Made by a program: the position numbers and the translations under genes
Shown: piece after piece, positions 17,098 through 26,378 of the stretch
How positions within the stretch are numbered: the first letter of the stretch is position 1
How the letters are laid out: each line of letters starts with the position of its first letter
Notes under the pieces: generated by a model
What the model was told of the DNA's origin: nothing
Seen by the model: the letters and a program-made list of their open reading frames with translations, nothing else
Databases searched by the model: none
Assembly: GCF_913777995.1 (NCBI RefSeq)
Contig: NZ_CAJYVE010000049.1
Location: 1-39,081 of the forward strand
Direction of reading: 5' to 3'
Source: an uncultured Pseudomonas sp.
GTDB taxonomy: Bacteria > Pseudomonadota > Gammaproteobacteria > Pseudomonadales > Pseudomonadaceae
DNA length: 39,081 nucleotides

Positions 17098-18381
17098 TTA
17101 CACCAGCTCCTTGAGGCGGTGCCAGAGCATGCCCAAGGCCAGCAGTGGCGAACGCAGGTGGCGCCCGCCGGGGAAGGTGATGTGCGGCACCTTGGCGAAC
17201 AGCTCGAAGCCGCCGCCGTGCTGGCCGCTGATGGCTTCGGCCAGCAGGCGGCCGGCCAGGTGCGTAGCGTTCACGCCATGCCCGGAATACGCCTGGGCGT
17301 GGAACACGTTGGGGTGCTCCTTGAGTCGGCCGATCTGCGGCAGGCGGTTGGCGCCGATGCCGATCATGCCGCCCCACTGGTAGTCGATGCGCACATTGGC
17401 CAGTTGCGGGAACACCTTGAGCATCTTGGGTCGCATGTAGGCGCCGATGTCCTGCGGGTCGCGGCCCGAGTAGTGGCAGGCACCGCCGAACAGCAGGCGC
17501 CGGTCGGCGGACAACCGGTAGTAGTCCAGCGCCACGCGCTGGTCGCACACCGCCATGTCCTGAGGCAGCAACTGGCGAGCCTGCTCTTCGCTCAACGGTT
17601 CGGTGGCGATGATGTAGCTGCCGGCCGGCAGCACCTTGCCGCCCAGCTCGGCGTTGAGGTCGTTGAGGTAGGCGTTGCAGCCCAGCACCAGAAACTTCGC
17701 CTGAACCTGGCCCGTCGCGGTGTGCACCGTGACCTGCGGGCCGTAGTCGATACGCGTCACCGTCGAGTCTTCGAACAGCTGCACGCCCAGTTGCCGCGCC
17801 ACGGCAGCTTCGCCCAGGGCCAGGTTGAGCGGATGCAGGTGTCCCGAGCCGCGGTCGATCAGGCCGCCGACGTAACGGTCCGAGCCCACCACGCTGTGCA
17901 TTTCATCGGCCTGCAGCAGTTGCAGTTCATGGCGGTAGCCGAGGCTGCGCAGTTCTTCGAGGTCTTCGGCGAAACCCTGCAACTGGGCGGGCTTGTTGGC
18001 CAGGTCGCAGTAACCCCACTTCAGGTCGCACTGGATACCATGGCGCTCGACACGCTGGCGCACGATCTCCACCGCTTCCAGGCCCATCAGCTTGAGCTGG
18101 CGCACGCCTTCGCTGCCGATTACTGGAGCGAACTGCTCCACGCCGTGGCCGACGCCACGAATCAGCTGCCCGCCATTGCGGCCGCTGGCGCCCCAGCCGA
18201 TGCGCCGGGCCTCCAGCAGGATCACGCTGAGGCCGCGTTCGGCCAGTTCGATGGCGGTGTTGAGCCCGCTGAAGCCGCCGCCTACCACGCAGACATCCGC
18301 CGTGTGCGCTCCTTGCAGGCTCGGGAAGTCCGGCTGCGGATGGCTGCTGGCGGCGTAATAAGAGGCGGCGTGAGCGGGCAT
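17098..18381 (-). CDS. pauB: FAD-dependent oxidoreductase, gamma-glutamylputrescine oxidase (PauB/PuuB) type
   Basis: 427 residues of the DAO/glycine-oxidase fold. The FAD-binding Rossmann motif is near residue 30 (VCVVGGGFSGLNTAIELAERG), followed by GASGRNGGQL; the C-terminal region has GGMIGIGANRLPQIG and AYSGHGVNATHLAG. The family oxidises gamma-glutamylated putrescine or other polyamines to the aldehyde that KauB then uses. AGGA is 7 bases before the ATG. Several PauB paralogues occur in Pseudomonas; this position, next to lrp/dadR, matches P. aeruginosa pauB4 as I recall, but which polyamine it prefers cannot be told from sequence. Confidence 0.85.
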   Translation of the reverse strand: MPAHAASYYAASSHPQPDFPSLQGAHTADVCVVGGGFSGLNTAIELAERGLSVILLEARRIGWGASGRNGGQLIRGVGHGVEQFAPVIGSEGVRQLKLMGLEAVEIVRQRVERHGIQCDLKWGYCDLANKPAQLQGFAEDLEELRSLGYRHELQLLQADEMHSVVGSDRYVGGLIDRGSGHLHPLNLALGEAAVARQLGVQLFEDSTVTRIDYGPQVTVHTATGQVQAKFLVLGCNAYLNDLNAELGGKVLPAGSYIIATEPLSEEQARQLLPQDMAVCDQRVALDYYRLSADRRLLFGGACHYSGRDPQDIGAYMRPKMLKVFPQLANVRIDYQWGGMIGIGANRLPQIGRLKEHPNVFHAQAYSGHGVNATHLAGRLLAEAISGQHGGGFELFAKVPHITFPGGRHLRSPLLALGMLWHRLKELV

Positions 18382-18421
18382 GGAGGCATCCTTGGATTAA
18401 ACGCAGTACGTTCACTCGGGC

Positions 18422-18509
18422 TGTGGGAGCTGGCTCGCGAAGGCTGCGGCACATTCACCGCTGATGCACCGGCATTGCCGGCCTCTTCGCGACCAAGGTC
18501 GCGCCTACA
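18422..18509. repeat. REP-type inverted pair
   Basis: TGTGGGAGCTGGCTCGCGAAGG at the left is related to the reverse complement of CTTCGCGACCAAGGTCGCGCCTACA at the right. It lies upstream of the leftward oxidase gene and of the rightward YkgJ-type gene, so any promoter for these must lie close to each start. Confidence 0.6.
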
Positions 18510-18629
18510 AACCCGAATGGTGTCTAACCGGCGAGTGTTGGATTAAATGCAAACCCGCCGAGGATAAGCCGCTGTCCCGGCTGTGCCAACTGCGGCACAA
18601 TCGTGCCGCCCAGCCAACCCGGAGTCCTG

Positions 18630-18983
18630 ATGAGTTGTAACCGTGAAACCGTGCGCAGCCTGCGCCGGCAGATTCCCACCTTCGAATGCGTACCGGGCTG
18701 CCATGACTGCTGCGGACCGGTGACCACCTCCCCGGAAGAAATGTCGCGCCTGCCGCGCAAGAGCGCCGCCGAGCAGCAGGCCGCGCTGGAACAGTTGAAC
18801 TGCGTGCACCTGGGGCCGCAAGGCTGCACGGTGTACGACGAGCGCCCGCTGATCTGCCGGCTGTTCGGCACCACCCCGCGCCTGCCGTGCCCGAACGGCC
18901 GCCGCCCGGTGGAGATGATCCACCCCAGGGTCGAGAAGCAGATCCATCAGTACATGGCTGCTCACCGCCAGGTGCTGGTCTGA
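18630..18983 (+). CDS. YkgJ-family cysteine cluster protein
   Basis: 117 residues from the ATG with GGAG 6 bases upstream. It contains the cysteine cluster typical of the family (CVPGCHDCCGP near residue 25, then CVHLGPQGCTVYDERPLICRLFG), which likely binds zinc or an Fe-S cluster. Function is unknown. It stands alone and converges with the Lrp gene across about 20 bp. Confidence 0.85.
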   Translation: MSCNRETVRSLRRQIPTFECVPGCHDCCGPVTTSPEEMSRLPRKSAAEQQAALEQLNCVHLGPQGCTVYDERPLICRLFGTTPRLPCPNGRRPVEMIHPRVEKQIHQYMAAHRQVLV

Positions 18984-19004
18984 GCGGCTAAAGGCACGCG
19001 GCAG

Positions 19005-19493
19005 TCAGTCGGCAATCGGCAGGTTCAGGCTTTCTTTCACTTCTTCCATGACGATGTAGCTTTTCGACTCGCGCACGTGGGGCAGCTTGAGCAGGATGTC
19101 GCCCAGCAGTTTGCGGTACGAGGCCATTTCCGAAATGCGCGCCTTGACCAGGTAGTCGAAGTCGCCCGACACCAAATGACACTCCAGCACATGGGGCAGT
19201 TTGAGAATGGCGCGGCGGAATTCGTCGAAGGTGTCGCCTGACTTGTAGTCCAGGCTGATTTCCACGAACACCAGCAGGCTGGCCTTGAGGCTCTGCGGGT
19301 TGAGACGGGCGTTGTAGCCCATGATGATGCCCTCGCGTTCCAGGCGGCGGACGCGCTCGGTGCAGGGCGTGGTAGACAGGCCGACGCGTTCGCCCAGCTC
19401 GGTGAAGGAAATGCGCCCGTCGGCTTGCAGAATGCGCAGGATGTTGCGGTCGATCTTGTCCAGTTCGCGCTTGGACTGATGCTGGGTGCGCAT
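19005..19493 (-). CDS. dadR: Lrp/AsnC-family regulator, DadR type
   Basis: 162 residues. The N-terminal HTH reads LDKIDRNILRILQADGRISFTELGERVGLSTTPCTERVRRLEREGII and the C-terminal RAM/effector domain includes HVLECHLVSGDFDYLVKARI. It is divergent from dadA, and in Pseudomonas the equivalent regulator (DadR, also called Lrp) binds L-alanine and activates the dad operon. The 156-bp gap contains AT-rich DNA and a TATACT -10 without a good -35, as expected for an activated promoter. The alanine link is from family and position. Confidence 0.92.
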   Translation of the reverse strand: MRTQHQSKRELDKIDRNILRILQADGRISFTELGERVGLSTTPCTERVRRLEREGIIMGYNARLNPQSLKASLLVFVEISLDYKSGDTFDEFRRAILKLPHVLECHLVSGDFDYLVKARISEMASYRKLLGDILLKLPHVRESKSYIVMEEVKESLNLPIAD

Positions 19494-19583
19494 GGGTAAT
19501 CCCCCTCTGTCTGAGCGCTGTTTCCCGAGAAAACGCCTCGAATATAGCTCGTTATATAGTGAAAAGCACTGCTTCTACCTCCC

Positions 19584-19589
19584 TATACT
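19584..19589 (+). promoter_or_regulatory. Probable -10 element of the dadA promoter
   Basis: TATACT is a close match to the sigma-70 -10 box about 60 bp before the dadA start. No TTGACA-like -35 is present at the right distance, which fits a promoter that depends on an activator such as DadR. Confidence 0.4.
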
Positions 19590-19649
19590 GGCCACATTCT
19601 CAACTTGCCCGTAAAACGTCAGCGGCTTCGCCGCGATGAGGTAATCGAC

Positions 19650-20951
19650 ATGCGCGTTCTGGTTCTTGGTAGTGGTGTGATCGGTACGACCAGTGCCTAT
19701 TATCTGGCCCGCGAGGGCATGCAGGTGACCGTGGTCGACCGCCAGAACGCCGTGGCCATGGAAACCAGCTTCGCCAACGCCGGCCAGGTGTCGCCAGGCT
19801 ACGCCTCGCCCTGGGCGGCGCCGGGCATTCCGCTCAAGGCCATGAAGTGGCTGCTGCAGCGCCACGCGCCGCTGGCCATCAAGCTCACCGGCCAGCTCGA
19901 CCAGTACCTGTGGATGGCGCAGATGCTGCGCAACTGCACCGCCAGCCGCTATGCGGTGAACAAGGAGCGCATGGTGCGCCTGTCCGAGTACAGTCGCGAC
20001 TGCCTCGACGAACTGCGTGCCGAGACCGGCATCGCCTACGAGGCGCGCCAGCTGGGCACCACCCAGCTGTTCCGCACCCAGGAGCAACTCGACAACGCCG
20101 CCAAGGACATTGCCGTGCTGGAGCAGTCCGGCGTGCCCTACGAGCTGCTCGACCGCGACGGCATCGCCCGCGTCGAGCCGGCCCTGGCCGGCGTGGTCGG
20201 CAAGCTCAGCGGCGCATTGCGCCTGCCCAACGACCAGACCGGCGACTGCCAGCTGTTCACCACCCGCCTGGCCGAAATGGCCACCAACCTGGGCGTGGAG
20301 TTCCGCTACGGGCAGAACATCGAGCGCATCGACTTCGCTGGCGACCGCATCAATGGCGTGTGGATCAACGGCAAGCTGGAAACTGCCGACCGCTACGTAC
20401 TGGCGCTGGGCAGCTATTCGCCGCAACTGCTCAAGCCGCTGGGCATCAAGGCCCCGGTCTACCCGCTCAAGGGCTACTCGCTGACCGTGCCGATCACCCA
20501 GGGCGACATGGCGCCGACCTCGACCATTCTCGACGAAACCTACAAGGTGGCGATCACCCGCTTCGACAACCGCATCCGCGTGGGCGGCATGGCGGAAATC
20601 GCCGGTTTCGACCTGTCGCTCAACCCGCGGCGTCGCGAAACGCTGGAGATGATCGTCGACGATCTCTATCCTCACGGCGGCGACCTGAGCCAGGCCAGTT
20701 TCTGGACCGGCCTGCGCCCGGCGACCCCGGACGGCACGCCCATCGTGGGCGCCACCCCGTACCGCAATCTGTTCCTCAACACCGGCCACGGCACTCTGGG
20801 CTGGACCATGGCGTGTGGCTCCGGCCGCCTGCTGGCCGACCTGATCGTGCGCAAGAGCCCGCAGATCAGCGCCGAGGGCCTGGACATCTACCGCTACGGC
20901 AACCACAAGGAGAACGCACGACATGTCAATCCAGCGCCTGCACACCAATGA
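19650..20951 (+). CDS. dadA: D-amino acid dehydrogenase small subunit
   Basis: 433 residues, the length of Pseudomonas DadA (about 432). It is a membrane-associated flavoenzyme that oxidises D-alanine and other D-amino acids to 2-oxo acids and passes electrons to the respiratory chain. The FAD motif [23 protein letters not shown] starts the protein; [20 protein letters not shown] and the C-terminal [21 protein letters not shown] are DadA signatures. GAGGT lies 7 bases before the ATG. It is the first gene of a dadA-ridA-dadX operon, overlapping ridA by 29 bases. Confidence 0.97.
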   Translation: MRVLVLGSGVIGTTSAYYLAREGMQVTVVDRQNAVAMETSFANAGQVSPGYASPWAAPGIPLKAMKWLLQRHAPLAIKLTGQLDQYLWMAQMLRNCTASRYAVNKERMVRLSEYSRDCLDELRAETGIAYEARQLGTTQLFRTQEQLDNAAKDIAVLEQSGVPYELLDRDGIARVEPALAGVVGKLSGALRLPNDQTGDCQLFTTRLAEMATNLGVEFRYGQNIERIDFAGDRINGVWINGKLETADRYVLALGSYSPQLLKPLGIKAPVYPLKGYSLTVPITQGDMAPTSTILDETYKVAITRFDNRIRVGGMAEIAGFDLSLNPRRRETLEMIVDDLYPHGGDLSQASFWTGLRPATPDGTPIVGATPYRNLFLNTGHGTLGWTMACGSGRLLADLIVRKSPQISAEGLDIYRYGNHKENARHVNPAPAHQ

Positions 20952-21276
20952 ACGCATGAGCCAGGTGGTAGTGCACAACGGCACCGTCTACCTGGCTGGC
21001 CAGGTAGGCGATGACCTGACGGCCGGTATCGAGCAGCAGACCCGCGAGACCCTGGCGGCCATCGAGCGTTTGCTGGACGAGGCGGGTACTGACAAGACCC
21101 GTCTGCTTTCGGTGACCATCTACCTCAAGGACATCGACGCCCACTTCGCCGGCATGAACAGCGTCTGGGATCAGTGGCTGCCCGCTGGTGTCGCGCCCGC
21201 CCGTGCCACCGTCGAAGCCAAGCTGTGCGAGCCGGAAATCCTCGTCGAGCTGTCGGTCACCGCCGCACTGCCGTAA
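20923..21276 (+). CDS. RidA-family enamine/imine deaminase
   Basis: 117 residues of the YjgF/YER057c/UK114 fold. Family motifs are [41 protein letters not shown] and the closing [25 protein letters not shown] with the conserved Arg that contacts the imine. RidA proteins hydrolyse reactive enamine/imine intermediates. DadA produces 2-iminopropionate from alanine and PLP enzymes can leak 2-aminoacrylate, so a deaminase between dadA and the alanine racemase makes metabolic sense. AGGAG is 8 bases before the ATG, inside the end of dadA. Confidence 0.93.
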   Translation: MSIQRLHTNERMSQVVVHNGTVYLAGQVGDDLTAGIEQQTRETLAAIERLLDEAGTDKTRLLSVTIYLKDIDAHFAGMNSVWDQWLPAGVAPARATVEAKLCEPEILVELSVTAALP

Positions 21277-21313
21277 CCACTCCTTTGCCTTTACCACACA
21301 AGAAAGCCTGACC

Positions 21314-22387
21314 ATGCGCCCAGCCCGTGCCCTCATCGACCTCCAGGCCCTGCGCCACAACTACCGGCTGGCCCGCCAGCACGCCGGGGCCAAGGCCCTG
21401 GCGGTGATCAAGGCCGACGCCTATGGTCATGGTGCAGTGCGCGTGGCCGAGGCCCTGCAGGACGAGGCCGATGGTTATGCAGTGGCCTGCATCGAGGAAG
21501 CCCTGGAACTGCGCGCCGCCGGTATCCACGGGCCGATCCTGTTGCTCGAAGGCTTTTTCGAAGCCGACGAGCTGGAACTGATCGTCGAACACGACCTGTG
21601 GTGCGTGGTGCATGCTTTGTGGCAGGTCGAGGCGATCGAGCGCGCGGCGTTGGGCAAGCCGCTCAACCTGTGGCTCAAGCTCGACAGCGGCATGCACCGG
21701 GTGGGGCTGTTTCCGGCCGAGTACCCAGCGGCTTACCAGCGCCTGCTGACCAGCGGCAAGGCGGAGCAGATCACCCTGATGACCCACTTCGCCCGTGCCG
21801 ATGAGCTGGACTGCCCGCGCAGCGAAGAGCAACTGGCGGTGTTCCAGACCGCCACCCAAGGGCTGAACGCACCGACCAGCCTGAACAACTCGCCAGCATT
21901 GCTGGGCTGGCCGCAGATCAAGAGCGACTGGGTACGCCCTGGCATCATGCTCTACGGCGCCACACCCTTCGACCGCCCGCAGCCCCTGGCCGACCAGTTG
22001 CGTGCGGTGATGACCCTGGAGTCGAGGGTCATCAACCTGCGTGAGCTGCCGGCCGGTGAGCCGGTGGGTTACGGCGCCACCTACATCACCGAGCGGCCAA
22101 GCCGCATCGGCGTGGTGGCCATGGGGTATGCCGATGGCTACCCGCGCCACGCGCCCACCGGTACGCCGGTGATCATCGACGGCCAGCGCAGCCGCCTGCT
22201 GGGGCGCGTGTCGATGGACATGCTGTGCGTCGACCTCACTCACCTGCCACAGGCCGGCCTCGGCAGCCGGGTGGAGTTCTGGGGGCCGAACCTGTCGGCC
22301 AGCGAAGTCGCCGCCCAGGCCGGCGCTATCCCTTACCAGCTGTTCTGCAACCTCAAGCGCGTACCGCGCCTGTACGCCGACGACTGA
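21314..22387 (+). CDS. dadX: Catabolic alanine racemase
   Basis: 357 residues, the same length as P. aeruginosa DadX. PLP-dependent fold III racemase converting L-alanine to D-alanine for DadA. The PLP lysine is Lys33 in [11 protein letters not shown], and the second catalytic tyrosine lies in [14 protein letters not shown] (the YADGYPR motif). It follows ridA by 37 bp and ends the operon at a hairpin. The operon position argues for the catabolic DadX rather than the biosynthetic Alr, although both have the same activity. Confidence 0.95.
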   Translation: MRPARALIDLQALRHNYRLARQHAGAKALAVIKADAYGHGAVRVAEALQDEADGYAVACIEEALELRAAGIHGPILLLEGFFEADELELIVEHDLWCVVHALWQVEAIERAALGKPLNLWLKLDSGMHRVGLFPAEYPAAYQRLLTSGKAEQITLMTHFARADELDCPRSEEQLAVFQTATQGLNAPTSLNNSPALLGWPQIKSDWVRPGIMLYGATPFDRPQPLADQLRAVMTLESRVINLRELPAGEPVGYGATYITERPSRIGVVAMGYADGYPRHAPTGTPVIIDGQRSRLLGRVSMDMLCVDLTHLPQAGLGSRVEFWGPNLSASEVAAQAGAIPYQLFCNLKRVPRLYADD

Positions 22388-22394
22388 TCCTGCC

Positions 22395-22412
22395 CGGGCC
22401 GTAAACGGCCCG
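22395..22412 (+). terminator. Stem-loop after the dad operon
   Basis: CGGGCCG pairs perfectly with CGGCCCG around a TAAA loop directly downstream of dadX, followed by ACTGTTGT. The T-run is weak, but the position supports a terminator. Confidence 0.65.
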
Positions 22413-22652
22413 ACTGTTGTAAATATTGAACGCTGTTGCCATGATGCCCCGGTCTCGACTTTAACCTCAGGCTTCGTGCGAGTGTGCCTGCGTGTCGATC
22501 ATGCTGCGATCGAAGGCGATCCGAAGAGATCGTGCAGCAAGGGAGCATAACGCCCAGTGTGGGATGCCCAGCCCGGGCCAGGTTCGCCTGTGCCTGCCCA
22601 GGGCGATGACGCGCGTGCCGTACGAGGCCTCCGAACCTGGAGGAGTGCCGAA

Positions 22653-23201
22653 TTGGACGTCGGTGAGCGACTGCAACACATCCGTAAGCTCAAGGGCCTG
22701 TCCCAGCGCGAACTGGCCAAGCGGGCCGGCGTGACCAACAGCACCATTTCCATGATCGAGAAGAACAGCGTCAGCCCGTCGATCAGCTCGCTGCGCAAGG
22801 TGCTCGGCGGCATTCCGATGTCGATGGTCGAGTTCTTTTCCGAGGAAATGCAGCCGGACAACAGCACCCAGGTGGTCTACAAGCCCGGTGAGCTGCTGGA
22901 TATCTCCGACGGTGCAGTGACCATGAAGCTGGTGGGCAAGTCGCACCAGGGCCGGGCCATCGCCTTTCTCACCGAGACCTACCCGCCCGGCGCCGACACT
23001 GGCGAAGAAATGCTGGTGCATGAAGGCGAAGAGACCGGCATCCTCATCGAAGGCCGCCTGGAGCTGATCGTCGGCGCCGACACCTACCTGCTGGAAGTGG
23101 GCGACAGCTACTACTTCGAAAGCAGCCGCCCGCACCGTTTCCGGAATCCCTTCGACACTCCGGCGCGACTGATCAGCGCAGCCACGCCGGCGAATTTCTG
23201 A
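22653..23201 (+). CDS. pauR: XRE-cupin transcriptional regulator, PauR type
   Basis: 182 residues from a TTG start, matching the length of P. aeruginosa PauR. The TTG is supported by GGAGGAG 7 bases upstream, while no suitable ATG is in frame. The N-terminal HTH_XRE domain reads VGERLQHIRKLKGLSQRELAKRAGVTNSTISMIEKNSVSPSISSLRKVL; the C-terminal half is a cupin_2 barrel (EEMLVHEGEETGILIEGRLELIVGADTYLLEVGDSYYFESSRPHRFRN) that likely binds the effector. PauR represses polyamine catabolism genes until putrescine or cadaverine is present, consistent with pauB and kauB in this window. Confidence 0.9.
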   Translation: MDVGERLQHIRKLKGLSQRELAKRAGVTNSTISMIEKNSVSPSISSLRKVLGGIPMSMVEFFSEEMQPDNSTQVVYKPGELLDISDGAVTMKLVGKSHQGRAIAFLTETYPPGADTGEEMLVHEGEETGILIEGRLELIVGADTYLLEVGDSYYFESSRPHRFRNPFDTPARLISAATPANF

Positions 23202-23212
23202 CCCCTTGCGGC

Positions 23213-23236
23213 CAGGCCCCGGTAAACCGGGGCCTG
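23213..23236 (+). terminator. Stem-loop after pauR
   Basis: CAGGCCCCGG pairs perfectly with CCGGGGCCTG around TAAA, starting 12 bases after the pauR stop. The loop is the same TAAA as in the dadX hairpin. The T-run is weak. Confidence 0.7.
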
Positions 23237-23381
23237 TCGGGTATTGATCTAGGGCAAGGGTAATAACCCTTCGCGATGTAGGGCCGTTCCGGGTCTGCGG
23301 GCGCGTCGTTATACTTTGCGCCTGCTCGCAGCGCCTGAAGCGCCGTGGCGAGCCTGACCAGCCACCAGTGAGGGTGAACGC

Positions 23382-23804
23382 GTGAACCTGACAAGACTAT
23401 GCCTGGCCCTGGCCGCCACCCTGTCACTGCTGCCGCTGGGCCTGCAGGCGGCGACCAGTGACGAGATCGCCAAGCGCCTCGAGCCGGTGGGCAAGGTGTG
23501 CATCAAGGGCCAGGAATGTGCGGGGGTGGCGGTGAGCGCCGCTGCCGGTGGTGCCGGCGCGGCCCGCCCGGCGCAGGACATCATCGCCAAGCACTGCACC
23601 GCCTGCCACAGCGTCGGCCTGATGGACGCGCCGAAGATCGGCGACAGTGCCGCCTGGAAAGCCCGCGCCGACAAGGAAGGCGGCCTCGACGGCCTATTGG
23701 CCAAAGCCATCACCGGCATCAACACCATGCCGCCGAAGGGCACCTGTGGCGACTGCTCCGATGAAGAGCTGAAGGCCGCGATCCAGAAGATGTCCGGGTT
23801 GTAA
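23382..23804 (+). CDS. Cytochrome c5-type monohaem c-type cytochrome
   Basis: 140 residues from a GTG start with AGGGTG 5 bases upstream. A signal peptide (residues 1-23, ending GLQAA) leads to the periplasm. The haem motif CTACH and the distal-ligand region GINTMPPKGTCGDCSDEELKAAI are the c5/c552 pattern, with the CxxC after the Met ligand typical of this group. It would carry electrons in the periplasm to terminal oxidases. I recall a cytochrome gene (cycB) at this position in P. aeruginosa. Confidence 0.9.
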   Translation: MNLTRLCLALAATLSLLPLGLQAATSDEIAKRLEPVGKVCIKGQECAGVAVSAAAGGAGAARPAQDIIAKHCTACHSVGLMDAPKIGDSAAWKARADKEGGLDGLLAKAITGINTMPPKGTCGDCSDEELKAAIQKMSGL

Positions 23805-23870
23805 CCGGCCCGCCTCGCTGGGCGTGGCTGATGCCCGCGAGGATCGGCTTCAGCCGCAATACAGTTCAGA

Positions 23871-23963
23871 CCGTGGGAGCGAGCTTGCTCGCGAAGGCGG
23901 CGTCACGTTCACAGCAAACTCAGCGATTTTTCCAGCTTTTCGCGAGCAAGCTCGCTCCCACAG
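23871..23963. repeat. REP/BIME with perfect 23-bp inverted arms
   Basis: The arm GTGGGAGCGAGCTTGCTCGC (from 23873, running to 23895) is the exact reverse complement of the arm at 23939-23961. Each arm is itself partly palindromic (GCGAGCTTGCTCGC). A near copy lies at 27495-27586. It sits between convergent gene ends and may protect or end both transcripts. Confidence 0.85.
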
Positions 23964-24056
23964 GAACTGCAAAGCGCTTAATCGAACTGTATTGCCTTCA
24001 GCGCGAAAAGCATCTCGGCCGAAGCCACTCCCACCGGTCAGGCACCTGGCATGGCC

Positions 24057-25985
24057 TCAAGCATGCCCCGTCGTGTTGTGCAGCCCCGCCAGCAGCAGCC
24101 GTTGCAGCAATTCCTCACGCAGCCCGTCCGGGTTGTCCAGGCCCATGCGCCGCAGGTGCTCGGGGTACGCCTCGGGTTCTGGCGCATCGAGGGTGGCCTT
24201 GCCCAATTCCAGTATCTCGGTGAGCTTGAGTTTGCTCTTGAGCCAGTTCAAGGCGCGCAGCAGGTCGCGCTCTTGCGGTTCGAAATCACTGCCCAGCGGG
24301 TATTCGCTGAACAGCTGTGGATAACCTTCCGCCACGGCTTTCAGGCGTTCGGGGGTGTTGTCGGTAAAACGCGGATCGAGGGCAAAGTCGCGGGGCAGCT
24401 TGCCGGCGCGCTGCGCCTGTTCGATCAGGCCGGGCTGGAAGCGTGAGTCGCTGATGTTCAGCAGCCGTTCGATCACCGTGGCATCGGTCTGCCCACGCAG
24501 GTCGGCAATGCCGTACTCGGTGACCACGATGTCGCGCAGGTGGCGGGGTATGGTGCAGTGCCCATACGACCAGACGATGTTCGAGCTGACCTCGCCGCCG
24601 GACTCGCGCCAACTGCGCAGGATCAGCACCGAGCGGGCACCCTCCAGGGCGTGGGCCTGGGCCACGAAGTTGTACTGCCCACCTACGCCGCTGAGCACCC
24701 GACCGTCTTCCAGCTGGTCGGCGGCGGCCGCACCGAGCAGGGTCACGCAGAACGTACTGTTGATGAACCGCGCATCCTTGCGCTGCAAACGCTTGAGTTC
24801 TTCATTGCCGTACAGCTCGTTGATGAAGCTGATGGCGCTCATGTTGAACTGCGCCAGGCGCTCGGCCGGCAACTCGCGCAGCCGTGCATAGAAACTGCGC
24901 GGGCCGAGGAAGAAACCGCCGTGCACCACCACGCCGCCGACGTCTTGCGTTTCGTCGAGCATGCCCATGTCGGCCAGGCGCTGGCGGTCGAGGTCGGCGT
25001 ACACCTTGCGGCGCACGATGCCGGCATCGGCCAGGGCCAGCAGGCCGTTGACGAACATCTCGCTGCAGCCGTACAGGCCCTGGGCAAAGGGCGCGGTGCC
25101 GCCTTCACGGTCGATCATCACCTGCCAGTTGCTCATGTTCAGTTCGCCCAGCAACCGGGTGTAGCTGTGGTTGTCGCCTTGCCGGGCCAGCAGCGCAGCA
25201 GTCAGCGCGTCGCCCATCGAGCCGATGCCGATCTGCAGGGTGCCGCCGTCGCGCACTAGGGTGCTGGCATGCAGGCCGATGAAGTGGTCCTGCAGGCCCA
25301 CCGGCATGTTCGGGGTGGAAAACAGCGTGCTGCGCTCCGGCTCGTCGATCAGCAGGTCGAAGGCGGCAATGTCCAGCTCGGAATCGCCTGGCATGTAGGG
25401 CAGGTCGGCATGCACCTGGCCGACCACCAGGATGGTTTCCCCGGCGGTGCGGCGCTTGGCGACCAGCGGCAGCAGGTCAAGGGTCACGTCGGGGTTGCAG
25501 CTCAGGCTCAGGCAGCCGGGCCGCTGCGGGTCGGCGGCCACCAGTTGGGCGATCAGGTTCAGGCCTTTGGCGTTGATGTCCCGTGCGGCGTGGCTGTAAT
25601 TGCTGCTGACGTAGTCCTGCTGCGCCGGCACGCTGTCGAGCAGGCTGCCGGGCTGCATGAAGAACTGCTCGACGCGGATGTTCGGCGGCAGGCGGTCGCG
25701 GCGCAGGTCGGCCAGGTAGTCCAGCTCCGGGTAGTCGCCGAACACCCGCTCCAGAAAGGGTTCGAGAAAGCGTGCCTGCAAGCCTTCGCCGGGCGTGGGG
25801 CGGCCAAGGCTCAGCGCGGTGTAGATCGTCAGCTGCCGCTCGGGCAGCTCGCGGATGCGGCGGTACAGCGCGTTGACGAAGGTATTGGGCTTGCCCAGGC
25901 CCAGCGGCATGCCCAGGTGAATGTGTGCAGGCAGGTGGTCCAGTACATGGTCGACGGCGCGCTCGATGGAGCAGGATTGCAGCAT
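24057..25985 (-). CDS. Acetyl-CoA hydrolase/transferase family protein
   Basis: 642 residues, longer than the usual 500-550 of acetate:succinate CoA-transferases, as expected for the Pseudomonas version. The N-terminal half contains HIHLGMPLGLGKPNTFVNALYRRI and QIGIGSMGDALTAALL; the C-terminal AcetylCoA_hyd_C region has FINSTFCVTLLGAAAADQLEDG, LSGVGGQYNFVAQAHAL and VVTEYGIADLRGQTD. It would transfer CoA between acyl-CoA and a carboxylate or hydrolyse acyl-CoA; substrates unknown. AGGAG is 7 bases before the chosen ATG (an upstream in-frame start at 26027 lacks one). It stands alone. Confidence 0.9.
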   Translation of the reverse strand: MLQSCSIERAVDHVLDHLPAHIHLGMPLGLGKPNTFVNALYRRIRELPERQLTIYTALSLGRPTPGEGLQARFLEPFLERVFGDYPELDYLADLRRDRLPPNIRVEQFFMQPGSLLDSVPAQQDYVSSNYSHAARDINAKGLNLIAQLVAADPQRPGCLSLSCNPDVTLDLLPLVAKRRTAGETILVVGQVHADLPYMPGDSELDIAAFDLLIDEPERSTLFSTPNMPVGLQDHFIGLHASTLVRDGGTLQIGIGSMGDALTAALLARQGDNHSYTRLLGELNMSNWQVMIDREGGTAPFAQGLYGCSEMFVNGLLALADAGIVRRKVYADLDRQRLADMGMLDETQDVGGVVVHGGFFLGPRSFYARLRELPAERLAQFNMSAISFINELYGNEELKRLQRKDARFINSTFCVTLLGAAAADQLEDGRVLSGVGGQYNFVAQAHALEGARSVLILRSWRESGGEVSSNIVWSYGHCTIPRHLRDIVVTEYGIADLRGQTDATVIERLLNISDSRFQPGLIEQAQRAGKLPRDFALDPRFTDNTPERLKAVAEGYPQLFSEYPLGSDFEPQERDLLRALNWLKSKLKLTEILELGKATLDAPEPEAYPEHLRRMGLDNPDGLREELLQRLLLAGLHNTTGHA

Positions 25986-26060
25986 CCGGGCTCTCCTGAC
26001 GGAAAAGGAATGCAGCTTGGACTGCATCGAGCGGGTATTTGCTGCATGGTCGGCTCAGGG

Positions 26061-26087
26061 CTTCCCGGCTGAAGCCGGTCCTACAGG
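26061..26087. repeat. Single REP unit
   Basis: CTTCCCGGCTGAAGCCGGTC followed by CTACAGG is one REP arm, the same type as the right arm of the units at 16992 and 26757. It lies between the acetyl-CoA hydrolase start and the end of the first small repeated gene. Confidence 0.6.
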
Positions 26088-26126
26088 GCGAGGATCGGCC
26101 TGCGGGGCACTCGGTTAGGGACGGTT

Positions 26127-26378
26127 TCAGCCGGGATCAACGGCCAGGCTGGCGGATGCAGGCCACTGGTCGAGCACCTGGTCCAGCACCTGATGTGCCT
26201 GGGTGATCAAGTGCATGCCAGCCAGGGCCAGGTGTCGCGGCGGGCCTTGCAGGTTGTCGGCGCTTTCGACGGTGGTGGCGGTAGCGCAGCGCAGCAGCTC
26301 GACGGCGTGGGCGATGCGGCATTCGAGGAGGGTCAGCAGGTCGGGTGAAACGGGTGGGTCTGGAACGATCTTCTTCAT
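26127..26378 (-). CDS. DUF3077/DUF6124-like small protein, tandem copy 1
   Basis: 83 residues starting MKKIVPDPPVSPDLLTLLECRIAHAVELLRCATATT and ending in an acidic/hydrophobic helix. The MxKIVPDPP start and the following two-helix region resemble small Pseudomonas-restricted proteins named DUF3077 or DUF6124; function is unknown. It is about 90% identical in DNA to copy 2 at 26885-27139, so the pair is a recent tandem duplication. Only a weak GAG precedes the start codon, and the start region can pair with an upstream leader segment (see the leader entry). The longer in-frame reading to 26513 is not coding because the corresponding frame in copy 2 is broken. Confidence 0.75.
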   Translation of the reverse strand: MKKIVPDPPVSPDLLTLLECRIAHAVELLRCATATTVESADNLQGPPRHLALAGMHLITQAHQVLDQVLDQWPASASLAVDPG

